Below are positions 7,095 through 14,820 of a DNA stretch of 64,000 nucleotides, one piece after another (positions within the stretch are counted from its first letter, which is position 1; every line of letters starts with the position of its first letter). Source of the stretch: Bacteroidota bacterium. Lineage in GTDB: Bacteria; Bacteroidota; Bacteroidia; Sphingobacteriales; Sphingobacteriaceae. The stretch spans positions 248,001 through 312,000 of the forward strand of contig JAEXHI010000024.1 of the NCBI GenBank assembly GCA_023450085.1, written 5' to 3'. A model generated the notes under the pieces. It was not told where the DNA came from. It searched no databases and saw only the letters and a program-made list of their open reading frames with translations. The translations under genes and the position numbers were made by a program.

Positions 7095-8675
7095 CTATTT
7101 CACCTCAATACCAAAAACGGCTTCCGCTAAACCAATTTCGTCTGGCGAGTAAGGCAACGCATATTTCACACCCATCTCATCAAATTTCTTACCTGTGGAG
7201 TTACCAATGGCAATTACTTTTTGCTCTGGCTCCAAAAGGTTTTCAACGAAATAAGCATCTACATTACTTGGACTGGTAAAAATCAACACCTCTGCCGATG
7301 AACCGTCCACATTTTCCTCTGTTACTGTTTCGTAAATTGGCAAATCTATTACCTTGGTTTCAGGCGTTAAGAATTTCTGCATGGTCAATAGCGAATCCTG
7401 CGCACGAGGGAAAACCACCGTCTGTCCATCTGCTACCGCAGCGAAATCTTGCGCTACTTCTTCTATTTCTCCACCTTCACCTACAAAATCAGCTAAGTGG
7501 CCAAATTTACGCAATGAGTCTTCTGAACCACGACCCACTACCCCAAACTTTACTTTTTTAGGCAATACAGGATTAAGCTTAAAGAAATATTCTACCCCAT
7601 TTCTACTGCTAAAAAATACCCAATCGGCATTTTTAAGGAAGAAATCATCTAATACATTTACAATTGGGAAGGTACGGATCAATGAACGTCCGTCTATTTC
7701 GATATTTTGTTTTTCTAATGCTTTACGGAAATAACTGTTCTCGCCAACTTCTCTTGAGATGAAAACCTTGGCAGGCATTTTTCTATCCGCAGCATATTTT
7801 GCTACAATTTGTTCCGCCAAACCTTCAGTAGAAGCCGCTCTTAAAAACAGTCGATCTGGAAAGTCTTCATCAGTCTCTGCTTTAGAGGTCCACACTTCAA
7901 ACTCTCCGTCTTCCTTTCTGCAGAAACAGCCCAAAGGCATGTGACAACCACCTTCAAAAAGGTTCAACACTTTACGCTCTACAGCAATGGTCTCTACGGT
8001 TTCCGCATCATTTATTTTTTGAAGCTCATTAAAAAGCTCCGTATCATTTTCTCTAATTTGAATGGCCAAAGCACCTTGAGCCGGTGCAGGAACAATCTCC
8101 GTAGGATCAATCACTTCTACGTGGAATTCGCTCAAATCTAAATTCAAACGATTTACGCCAGCCCTTGCCAACACAATGGCGTCGTAATCTTCATCACGTA
8201 GTTTTTGAATACGGGTTGGTACGTTACCTCGCAAATCTTCGATGTTCAAATCCGGTCTTAGCGCTAAAAGTTGTGCCTTACGACGATTGGAAGAGGTACC
8301 TACCATAGCGCCTTTCTTTAAGGAAAGTTTATGGCTTACATCCACACAGTCTTTCAAAATCAAAAGCAGTTCTGCAGGATCTTCTCTTTCAGGTACTGCA
8401 GCGATAATTAATCCTGGAGGGTTGGTAGTTGGCAAATCTTTATGCGAGTGAACAGCAATATCAATAGTGCCATTCATCAATTCTTCTTCCAATTCCTTGG
8501 TGAAAAAACCTTTACCTTCTAGCTTGTCTAGCCTTAGATTGAGGATTTTATCGCCCTGCGTTTTAATGATTTTCAGTTCTGCCTCAATGCCAATACTGGC
8601 TAACCTGTCCTTGGTGTAATTGGCTTGCCAAAGAGCCAAATCACTACCGCGTGTTCCGATAATTACTTTCTTCAC
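7095..8675 (-). CDS. hemCD: Fused porphobilinogen deaminase / uroporphyrinogen-III synthase
   Basis: A bifunctional protein of 526 residues. Residues 1-300 are hydroxymethylbilane synthase: IIGTRGSDLALWQA at the N-terminus, the DLRGNVPTRIQKL motif, and the dipyrromethane cofactor attached to Cys-244 in FEGGCHMPLG. Residues from about 302 (KVFISREVGENSYF) form a HemD-type uroporphyrinogen-III synthase, with paired Rossmann-like halves and the motifs VFFSSRNGVEYFF and LIFTSPSNVDAYF. HemC alone is usually about 300 residues and HemD about 220, so the length fits a full fusion. It would pass hydroxymethylbilane directly to ring closure. It lies downstream of hemA after a 149-base repeat-like gap. 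Confidence 0.93.
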   Translation of the reverse strand: MKKVIIGTRGSDLALWQANYTKDRLASIGIEAELKIIKTQGDKILNLRLDKLEGKGFFTKELEEELMNGTIDIAVHSHKDLPTTNPPGLIIAAVPEREDPAELLLILKDCVDVSHKLSLKKGAMVGTSSNRRKAQLLALRPDLNIEDLRGNVPTRIQKLRDEDYDAIVLARAGVNRLNLDLSEFHVEVIDPTEIVPAPAQGALAIQIRENDTELFNELQKINDAETVETIAVERKVLNLFEGGCHMPLGCFCRKEDGEFEVWTSKAETDEDFPDRLFLRAASTEGLAEQIVAKYAADRKMPAKVFISREVGENSYFRKALEKQNIEIDGRSLIRTFPIVNVLDDFFLKNADWVFFSSRNGVEYFFKLNPVLPKKVKFGVVGRGSEDSLRKFGHLADFVGEGGEIEEVAQDFAAVADGQTVVFPRAQDSLLTMQKFLTPETKVIDLPIYETVTEENVDGSSAEVLIFTSPSNVDAYFVENLLEPEQKVIAIGNSTGKKFDEMGVKYALPYSPDEIGLAEAVFGIEVK

Positions 8676-8824
8676 TTTGTATTAAGATTTTGCGCTAAAA
8701 TAAGAAAATTGATGTGATAATTTGATAATGAGAAGATTTGATCATGTGATTGTTCGATTATTTGATCATGCGATATGATACGCCTTATCATCAAACCCTC
8801 AAACTTTTCCGGCTTTACGGACTA
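8676..8824. repeat. TGATAATTTGATAATG-type degenerate intergenic repeats
   Basis: The gap between hemA and hemCD contains reiterated TGTGATAATTTGATAATG, TTTGATCATGTGATTG and ATTTGATCATGCGAT words. Similar words fill 58821-58912 between ftsI and murE. There is no reading frame of note. This looks like a low-complexity repeat family rather than a regulatory site. Confidence 0.5.
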
Positions 8825-10051
8825 CTAGCTGTTTTTAACCAGAATTTCTTTAGCCATTACCATAGGTACGCTAATGTATTTTTTTTCCATGTAGCTAATC
8901 ACCTGTTCTAAAATGGCTTTTGCTTCGTCATCAAGAGAGTTTATTTCCTCAGCAAATACGGTATTCACCGCTTTTTCTTTGATCTCTTTGATTTTCTTTG
9001 GAACTTCGCTCATGGCCAATTCAACACGACGTTGACGTAACACGGCTTCAAATTCTCTGATATTTTCTTCAATGATATGCTCTGCATTCACCAATTCGTC
9101 GTAACGCTCTTGGATATTTTTACGAGCCACTTCTTTTAAAGATTCTACTTCGATGTAGTGGATTGGAAAGTTTTCGCGTACTTCTAAAGCGGTATCATTA
9201 GGTACAGCTAAGTCTACAATTACTTTTTTACCAGTTTCGCCATTCAGCAAACTGTTATAAATCTCGGTAGTTAAAATAGGTTCTGTAGCACCTGTACAGG
9301 TAATGATCACATCAAAACCATCTTTATAATTAGCCAATTCAGTAAGCGGATAGGCTTTACCATTCAGCTCGCTAGCTAAAGATTCTGCTTTTTCTATCGT
9401 TCTGTTGAATACCGAAAAATTAGAGTACTTGTGTTTTTTAAGATATTGGGCAATGTTATTGTTGGTTTCGCCTGCACCAATGATCAACAAGCGAGAATTG
9501 CCACACATATTAAGTTCGCGAAGTTTTCTATACGCTAGAGAAACGACTGAAACTGGATTTCTTGAAATGTTAGTGTGTGTATAAACCTCTTTGGCAGTCT
9601 TCACTACTCGGTTCATGATCATGCGCATATAGTCGCCTGTAAAGCCAGCTTTTTGGCAAGCATCATAAGCTTTACGCACTTGGGCTAAAATCTCTTTTTC
9701 ACCAACCACTAAGCTTTCTAACGAACATGAGGTACGTAACAAGTGGTTAAATGCTTCTTCTTTTTCGTAAGTAGAAACATTGTTGATGAAGTTTTCCATG
9801 TATTCTTCGGGAAGCCCCATATCCAACACATGCAAAAATCTAGAAATAAAAGATTTGTCTAACTCGGCTGCAGCGGTAAAAACAAACTCTACGCGATTAC
9901 AAGTACCAACGTAAAATATCTCTTTAATATTCAGCTCAGACTGGATATTCCTCAACCTATCGTCCAACGTTTGCTCACAAATAACCAATTTCCCTAATGA
10001 CTTTAGGTCAATTTGCTTATGTGTAAATGCAATAATCTTTAAATACTCCAA
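8825..10051 (-). CDS. hemA: Glutamyl-tRNA reductase
   Basis: Reduces glutamyl-tRNA(Glu) to glutamate-1-semialdehyde with NADPH, the entry step of the C5 haem pathway. The 408-residue length is normal. The catalytic cysteine is Cys-51 in VGTCNRVEFVF. The NADPH-binding domain has LLIIGAGETNNNIAQYL, followed by FNRTIEKAESLA, and the C-terminal dimerisation helices are present. It is the first gene of the haem run and diverges from the alpha/beta hydrolase at 10520. A possible promoter TACTTTTG lies at 10082-10089. Confidence 0.96.
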   Translation of the reverse strand: MEYLKIIAFTHKQIDLKSLGKLVICEQTLDDRLRNIQSELNIKEIFYVGTCNRVEFVFTAAAELDKSFISRFLHVLDMGLPEEYMENFINNVSTYEKEEAFNHLLRTSCSLESLVVGEKEILAQVRKAYDACQKAGFTGDYMRMIMNRVVKTAKEVYTHTNISRNPVSVVSLAYRKLRELNMCGNSRLLIIGAGETNNNIAQYLKKHKYSNFSVFNRTIEKAESLASELNGKAYPLTELANYKDGFDVIITCTGATEPILTTEIYNSLLNGETGKKVIVDLAVPNDTALEVRENFPIHYIEVESLKEVARKNIQERYDELVNAEHIIEENIREFEAVLRQRRVELAMSEVPKKIKEIKEKAVNTVFAEEINSLDDEAKAILEQVISYMEKKYISVPMVMAKEILVKNS

Positions 10052-10081
10052 AATGGTTAGCCCCTAGTTATTTTAGCGCAA

Positions 10082-10089
10082 CAAAAGTA
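10082..10089 (-). promoter_or_regulatory. Possible hemA promoter -7 element
   Basis: On the minus strand TACTTTTG matches the Bacteroidota TAnnTTTG -7 element, 31 bases before the hemA ATG. I see no clear -33 TTTG partner at the usual spacing, so this is tentative. Confidence 0.35.
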
Positions 10090-10250
10090 ATAACGCAATT
10101 GGGCTTATCTGTCATTATGCTGTAATTTAGGCTAATTTAGAAAGGTTTTAAATAATGAAACGAACAAATAAACTTAAACATAATAGTTTTATACTGAATT
10201 AAAAATGCTTCTGAGATAGCTAAAAAGAATGCTGAATTGATGAAACTTGT

Positions 10251-10439
10251 ACCTCAAGGGTTCATCGTTCCATCTAAAATGTTAAACATCCTACCTTAAA
10301 GATTCGACGTCCTACCCAAAAGATCAAACATTCCACCTAAAAGGTTAAACATCCTACCCTAAAGGTCAAACATCCTACCTCAGAGGTTCAACGTTCTACC
10401 TAAAAGGTTAAACATCCTACCTAAAAGGTAGAATTTCCT
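10251..10439. repeat. Tandem array of nine 21-bp units
   Basis: Nine head-to-tail units of exactly 21 bp, with no insertions or deletions, starting at 10251, 10272, 10293, 10314, 10335, 10356, 10377, 10398 and 10419. The first half of the unit is close to ACCTAAAAGGTT and the second to AAACATCCT. Units 5 and 8 are identical; the outer units are more diverged. A tenth, very degenerate unit may follow at 10440. Several units contain in-frame stops on both strands, so the array is not a current coding repeat. Confidence 0.9.
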
Positions 10440-10519
10440 ACTTCAACAATCAAAAACATCATTTATTTTGTTATTACGGATAGAAACTCAATATTTGAAA
10501 TGCACTAAAACCTTTCACT

Positions 10520-11344
10520 ATGCGTAATGAACTTTTTTCGCTCATAGGAGCTAATGAACAACCCATATTTGGAGATTTAACCTACGACGAGAATAATAGC
10601 AATACTCCTCTCATCATTTTTATTCATGGATTTAAAGGTTTTAAAGATTGGGGCGCACATCATTTAACTGCACGTTTTTTTGTACAAAATGGTTACCGCT
10701 ACCTTAAATTCAACCTTTCGCACAGTGGTGTAACTGCCGAAAAACCAAATGATGTAACTGACATGAATGCGTTTGCATCGAATACTTTCAGCAAGGAACT
10801 GCTAGATGTAGATATTGTAATTAATCATGCAGTGAAATATCTTGGGGTGAATGAGGTTTATTTAATTGGCCATAGTCGCGGTGGCGGATTGAGCATTATA
10901 CAAGCTGCTACTAATCCTCATGTAAAAGGGCTAATTACCTGGAGTGCCATTGCCGACTTTAGCAGTTTATGGAAAAAAGAACAGGAAAAGGAGTGGAAAG
11001 AGAAAGGTAAAATTGAGGTAGTGAATGCACGCACCAAAGAAAAGATGCCTTTAAACATTACCTTGTTGGAAGATTTTGAAGAACATAAAGACAAATTGGA
11101 CATTTTAGCTGCCGCCAAGCAAATCAATATTCCGTGGCTTATTGTACAGGGTGATGATGACGTTAACGTTCCTTTTGCTACTGCCGAGAAATTGGCTAAT
11201 GCCAATCCAGCGAGTAGGCTAGCGAAAATTGAAGGAGCCAATCACGTTTATGGAGCTTTACATCCTTACCCAGGAGAAACCTTGCCGCCACAATTATTTG
11301 AAGTTTGTGAGAAAACTTTGAAGTTTCTAAATAGCCTATCTTAA
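10520..11344 (+). CDS. Alpha/beta hydrolase (dienelactone hydrolase/esterase-like)
   Basis: A 274-residue cytosolic alpha/beta-hydrolase. The oxyanion strand is LIIFIHGFKGFKDWG, the nucleophile elbow is GHSRGG with Ser-119, the acid is in VQGDDDVNVP and the catalytic His in GANHVYGALHP. There is no signal peptide. The substrate cannot be read from the sequence. The following lipoprotein starts 10 bases downstream, so the two are probably co-transcribed. The promoter would lie in the 80 bases between the tandem array and the ATG. Confidence 0.88.
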   Translation: MRNELFSLIGANEQPIFGDLTYDENNSNTPLIIFIHGFKGFKDWGAHHLTARFFVQNGYRYLKFNLSHSGVTAEKPNDVTDMNAFASNTFSKELLDVDIVINHAVKYLGVNEVYLIGHSRGGGLSIIQAATNPHVKGLITWSAIADFSSLWKKEQEKEWKEKGKIEVVNARTKEKMPLNITLLEDFEEHKDKLDILAAAKQINIPWLIVQGDDDVNVPFATAEKLANANPASRLAKIEGANHVYGALHPYPGETLPPQLFEVCEKTLKFLNSLS

Positions 11345-11354
11345 TCGCTCTCCA

Positions 11355-11918
11355 ATGAAAAAACACTATTTCATCGTATTCTCATTTGCTATTTTTTGCC
11401 TTTCCTGTGGACGATCTACTGGTCAATCTGCCATAAAAGACACCACTGCTGTTGCTAGCTTGGCTGCTGATACTTTTGCCAAAGAAGCAGTTGCCGATAC
11501 TTCCCTAAATTTCAATGAGGAGGAATCCTTTGCCAATTATGAAGTCATTGTGATTGACACCAATAAAAGCTACAAACTATTAAACCAAAAAATGTTTTCG
11601 TTGAAAGAAAAACTGGGCATGACCATAGACTCCATGGGCAGATACTATAACGCGAAAAAAGACCTCATTGTGCTTCCCGAAAACGACGAAGACGAAATGT
11701 ATGCCGGAGAATATTTCCCGAGAAGGGAACTGTCCAAAACCTTAAGCTTGGAGTACATGAACCAATACCAACCCAATTCAAAACCTAAAACCATTGGCAT
11801 TATTGCGGGTATTTATGCCAATGCCTTGGAAGCAGACAGCGCCCTTACTGCAGTTAAACAGGTTGCACCAAATGCTTTCAAGCTTCATTCTAAATTATAC
11901 ATTGGCTGCATGCACTAA
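11355..11918 (+). CDS. Lipoprotein with SPOR-like C-terminus
   Basis: A 187-residue protein with a lipoprotein signal (hydrophobic residues 5-17, lipobox LSC with the lipidated Cys at position 18), then a Thr/Ala/Asp-rich linker. The C-terminus (about 145-187: KPKTIGIIAGIYANALEADS, then ALTAVKQVAPNAFKLHSKLY) has the spacing of a SPOR-like fold, which in other proteins binds denuded peptidoglycan; this resemblance is weak. It lies between the hydrolase and the YjbQ gene, with 10-base gaps on both sides, so the three form an operon. Confidence 0.7.
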   Translation: MKKHYFIVFSFAIFCLSCGRSTGQSAIKDTTAVASLAADTFAKEAVADTSLNFNEEESFANYEVIVIDTNKSYKLLNQKMFSLKEKLGMTIDSMGRYYNAKKDLIVLPENDEDEMYAGEYFPRRELSKTLSLEYMNQYQPNSKPKTIGIIAGIYANALEADSALTAVKQVAPNAFKLHSKLYIGCMH

Positions 11919-11928
11919 ATTTAACCCT

Positions 11929-12351
11929 ATGCATTTTTTACAGAAAACAACACGTTTAAGAGCCCGCAGCAGAGGTTTCCATTTGGTAACGGAAGAGGTT
12001 TTGCAAGCCATCCCCGAATTACGGAACATTAAAGCTGGAATGTTACAGGTATTTATACAGCACACTTCGGCTTCGTTAACCATTAACGAAAATGCTGATC
12101 CAACAGTGAGGGCTGATTTTGAAACTTGGATGAACAAAGCCGTTCCTGAAGGCGACCTCGATTACTTGCATGACTATGAAGGTGATGATGACATGCCTGC
12201 CCATATCAAATCATCATTAATGGGAGCCTCTGTTTTAATCCCCATTACCAACGGACATTTAAACTTGGGAACGTGGCAGGGCATTTACCTTTGCGAACAC
12301 CGCAACCATGGTGGCAGTAGAAGTATAGTGATAAGCGCTTGGGGCAATTAA
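11929..12351 (+). CDS. YjbQ/UPF0047 family protein
   Basis: The start is the ATG at 11929-11931, 10 bases after the lipoprotein stop. A longer upstream frame overlaps that gene and is not credible. The 140-residue protein has the UPF0047 signature HTSASLTINENADPTVRADF and the C-terminal GTWQGIYLCEHRNHGGSR region with the conserved His/Glu/His residues. Some members have weak thiamine-phosphate synthase activity, but the physiological role is unsettled. The stop overlaps the stop of the convergent LytTR gene by 4 bases. Confidence 0.88.
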   Translation: MHFLQKTTRLRARSRGFHLVTEEVLQAIPELRNIKAGMLQVFIQHTSASLTINENADPTVRADFETWMNKAVPEGDLDYLHDYEGDDDMPAHIKSSLMGASVLIPITNGHLNLGTWQGIYLCEHRNHGGSRSIVISAWGN

Positions 12352-13067
12352 GCAGTTTGCAAGCTTTTCAATGCATGCTGCTTGTAGTTTCGGCCAATAG
12401 GCAATTCCTTCCCTAAAATTTCTACGGCGTAAGTATAGTAGCTCTCTACTTTTTGGATATTGACGATAAAAGATTTATGGATCCTACAAAATTGGTCCTC
12501 GGGAAGCAATTCTTCTAAAAGTGATATTTTTTGTTTACTCACCAGAACTTTATCTGCCAATACCACTTTTACATAATCTTTAATACTTTCAATCCAGAAA
12601 ATATCTTTCACATTTACCTTTACCGTCTTTCTTTCTACTTTAAGATAAAGGAACTTATTCAATTCGGCAGATGAGCTGGTTTCGGGCACTACCAATTTTG
12701 GCTTGGCTTCCCCTAGTTTATTAAAAGTTTTGTCCATTGCCTTTAAAAAACGATTAAAGGATACGGGCTTTAACAAATAATCAACGGCATCTAACTCAAA
12801 ACCTTCTACGGCATATTCGCTATGGGCTGTGGTAAAAATTACTTTTGGTGGATTTTTAAGGCTTTTTAACAGCTCCACGCCAGTAATACCAGGCATTTGC
12901 ACATCCAAAAACATCAAGTCGATGTTCTTTTGCTGCAGGGTATGGAAAGCACTAATTCCATCATTACAGGTGGCTATCACATCTATCTCTGGAAAACTCT
13001 CTAGATATTTACCTATCACCTCAATAGCATGTGGTTCGTCGTCAACTATAATGGTTTTAATTTTCAT
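12348..13067 (-). CDS. LytTR-family response regulator
   Basis: A 239-residue regulator. The receiver domain (1-120) has the acidic pair DDE at 9-11, phosphoacceptor Asp-55 in LMFLDVQMPGITG, and Lys in YLLKPVSFNRFLKA. The LytTR DNA-binding domain (about 140-238) contains FLYLKVERKTVKVNVKDIFW, FCRIHKSFIVN and IPGRNYK-like LPIGRNYKQH. It follows the LytS-type kinase by 5 bases. Such pairs are common in Bacteroidota; the target is unknown. It converges on the YjbQ gene with a 4-base overlap of stop codons. Confidence 0.93.
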   Translation of the reverse strand: MKIKTIIVDDEPHAIEVIGKYLESFPEIDVIATCNDGISAFHTLQQKNIDLMFLDVQMPGITGVELLKSLKNPPKVIFTTAHSEYAVEGFELDAVDYLLKPVSFNRFLKAMDKTFNKLGEAKPKLVVPETSSSAELNKFLYLKVERKTVKVNVKDIFWIESIKDYVKVVLADKVLVSKQKISLLEELLPEDQFCRIHKSFIVNIQKVESYYTYAVEILGKELPIGRNYKQHALKSLQTA

Positions 13068-13072
13068 TGTTT

Positions 13073-14161
13073 TTATAAACTTACTCTTTGACTCAAATCT
13101 ATTTTGAGAATTACAGCAAAAACGTCTTCTTCATCAAATATTTTCAATTCATAGGCATTTGGGTAAATCATTTCCAAACGCTTTTTCACATTTTCCAAAC
13201 CTATGTTCCCTTCTTTTCTTTCCATTACCACTTCGGCTTTGCTATTGTTGATCTTAAACTTCAACATCCCTTGCCGCACCACTAATTCAATGTTGATCCA
13301 AGCCTGGCCAACTTTTTCTCCTGCACCATGCTTAAAAGCATTTTCTACCAATGGCAGCAATAGCAGCGGTGTAATTTCATATTGAGCCAAATCACCCTCC
13401 TTAATAAAGTGGAAATCCAAGCGGTCCTCATAACGGAGACGTTCCAAAGTGATAAAGCTTTCCAATATTTCTACATCTTTTTTTAAGGATACGCTGTCAA
13501 CATTGCACTCGTAAAGCATGTACCTCAAAATTTCCGATAAGCCCATTACTATTTCGGGAGATTTTGGCGAGTTATTTAGGGTAAGTGCATACAGGTTATT
13601 AAGGGTATTGAAGAGAAAATGGGGATGAATTTGAGCTTTTAGTAAGTGTAGCTCTGCTTGTAAGGCCGCACGATGCCTACGATACCAAAACAAGAAAAAT
13701 TTGATGGCTACAGCAAGCCAAACTACCAAATTTGCGCCCTTAAAGGCATTGAGATAATAAATCACATTGGTAAATCGCTGCCATTTAGTGCCTTTAACTT
13801 TATCCCATTCATAAAACCCTTTACTTTTTAAAAAAGCGTCCAGTTGAGGCTCTACCAAAAAAATATCAAAAGCCCTGGTAATGCCCGGCATGATAAACAC
13901 AAATGCAAGGAGCACAAATACAAACTCAAAATATTTCCGTTTCAGCAAATACTTGGGAATAATGATATAGGCTACCGTATAGAAATAAATCATGTGTACG
14001 GGTAAAAGCATGAGATTGTTAAGCATAGCCATATAAACACTTTGCTTCTCATATCCATACACAAATGCGGTAACGAGCCATACCATGCACCAAAAACAGA
14101 TGTGCAATACCAGTCTTGCTTTTCTACTATTCTGCTCTTGATAGGCTTGTATAATTTGCAT
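13073..14161 (-). CDS. LytS-like sensor histidine kinase
   Basis: I place the start at the ATG at 14159-14161 (MQIIQAYQEQNSRKARLVLH), giving 362 residues. The open frame extends 43 codons further upstream, but that part reads as a separate hydrophobic stretch. Four transmembrane helices fill residues about 15-160. The His_kinase domain has HPHFLFNTLNNLYALTLNN with the phosphoacceptor His, and the ATPase part contains LLPLVENAFKHG and the NIGLENVKKRLEMIYP loop. It forms an operon with the LytTR regulator 5 bases downstream. Confidence 0.9.
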   Translation of the reverse strand: MQIIQAYQEQNSRKARLVLHICFWCMVWLVTAFVYGYEKQSVYMAMLNNLMLLPVHMIYFYTVAYIIIPKYLLKRKYFEFVFVLLAFVFIMPGITRAFDIFLVEPQLDAFLKSKGFYEWDKVKGTKWQRFTNVIYYLNAFKGANLVVWLAVAIKFFLFWYRRHRAALQAELHLLKAQIHPHFLFNTLNNLYALTLNNSPKSPEIVMGLSEILRYMLYECNVDSVSLKKDVEILESFITLERLRYEDRLDFHFIKEGDLAQYEITPLLLLPLVENAFKHGAGEKVGQAWINIELVVRQGMLKFKINNSKAEVVMERKEGNIGLENVKKRLEMIYPNAYELKIFDEEDVFAVILKIDLSQRVSL

Positions 14162-14386
14162 GATTAAAAATACATTTCCTATGCATTCTTCAATCAAAAA
14201 AAAGACAAACAACGTTGTTGTACCTACAAACAACAACCAACAACTACTCAACCCTAAAATACTGAAGACGAGTAGCCTTGGCGCCAACATAAGTGTTGTT
14301 TACCACACTACATCCTATTTATGGCTTACCTTATTTCTTCTGTTGCCAAGTGCTATTAATTTGGTAATCATAAACTATAAACGCAC

Positions 14387-14695
14387 ATGAAAATTTTAGC
14401 ACTTAATGCAATGCTTTGGTTGTTTGCCACAGCAGCATCAGCACAAGAATTAGCACCTACCTCAAAGGTTGATTTTGCTAACTGGGTTATTGAAAGTAAC
14501 GTAAAAACTCCAAAGATATCTACGGTTAAATTTTACAACGCCAAGCAAGAGTTGATTTACGAGGAAGTAATAAAAGGCAGAAAATTAAACGTACGCAGAG
14601 AAAAGGTGAAAAAGAAACTAAATGAAATACTAGTTCAATTGGCAGAAAAAAACACCAAAATTAACCAGTACAATTTAGTAGCGTTAAGCCTTTAA
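14387..14695 (+). CDS. Small secreted protein of unknown function
   Basis: A 102-residue protein with a signal peptide (residues 1-19, cleavage after ASAQ), then a basic, beta-rich mature domain (for example KISTVKFYNAKQELIYEEVI) and a helical C-terminus rich in Lys. No family is recognised. It diverges from the LytS operon, so the kinase pair could regulate it. It is followed by a candidate terminator-ended RNA element (14711-14820). Confidence 0.65.
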   Translation: MKILALNAMLWLFATAASAQELAPTSKVDFANWVIESNVKTPKISTVKFYNAKQELIYEEVIKGRKLNVRREKVKKKLNEILVQLAEKNTKINQYNLVALSL

Positions 14696-14710
14696 GCAAC
14701 GTAATGATTT

Positions 14711-14820
14711 AAGAGAGGATGCGAAACCAACCAACCTAAACTGTTCTACTAGGAATGATATTGTTTAGCTAAGCGTTAAAAATACCAAATCAACACTTAA
14801 GGTGGCATCCTCTTTTTATT
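14711..14820 (+). ncRNA. Candidate structured RNA or long-stem terminator
   Basis: AGAGGATGC at 14714-14722 pairs perfectly with GCATCCTCT at 14805-14813, and TTTTTATT follows. The 82-base interior contains a second stem, CTAAAC against GTTTAG. A long closing stem plus U-tract fits either an independent small RNA or an extended terminator of the 102-residue secreted-protein gene. It matches no RNA family that I know. It ends at the stop codon of convergent ispG. Confidence 0.4.

Larger units (their letters stand above)
10052..10519. other. Divergent intergenic region with tandem repeats
   Basis: 468 bases between hemA (leftward) and the hydrolase (rightward). The left third holds hemA promoter sequence. 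The middle, 10201-10292, contains a short plus-strand frame (starting after a TGA at 10195-10197) that reads like protein (EIAKKNAELMKLVPQGFIVP) and runs straight into the tandem array, ending in a stop in unit 3. It may be a gene remnant. The rest is the 21-bp array and a short AT-rich leader. Confidence 0.55.

Noticed and set aside
10251..10439. CRISPR array
   Set aside because: The 21-bp units are directly contiguous without unique spacers, so this is a tandem repeat.
10251..10439. Coding heptad-repeat protein
   Set aside because: Units 1, 3, 6 and 7 contain stop codons in the otherwise open minus-strand frame, and the plus-strand frame stops in unit 3; at most it is a decayed gene.
11794..11928. 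N-terminal extension of the YjbQ frame over the lipoprotein gene
   Set aside because: The extension is an out-of-frame reading of the lipoprotein C-terminus, while the ATG at 11929 starts exactly where YjbQ-family similarity begins.
14162..14290. Longer N-terminus of the LytS-like kinase
   Set aside because: The 43 extra codons are hydrophobic but do not continue the four-helix pattern of the family, and the internal ATG at 14161 fits the usual start.
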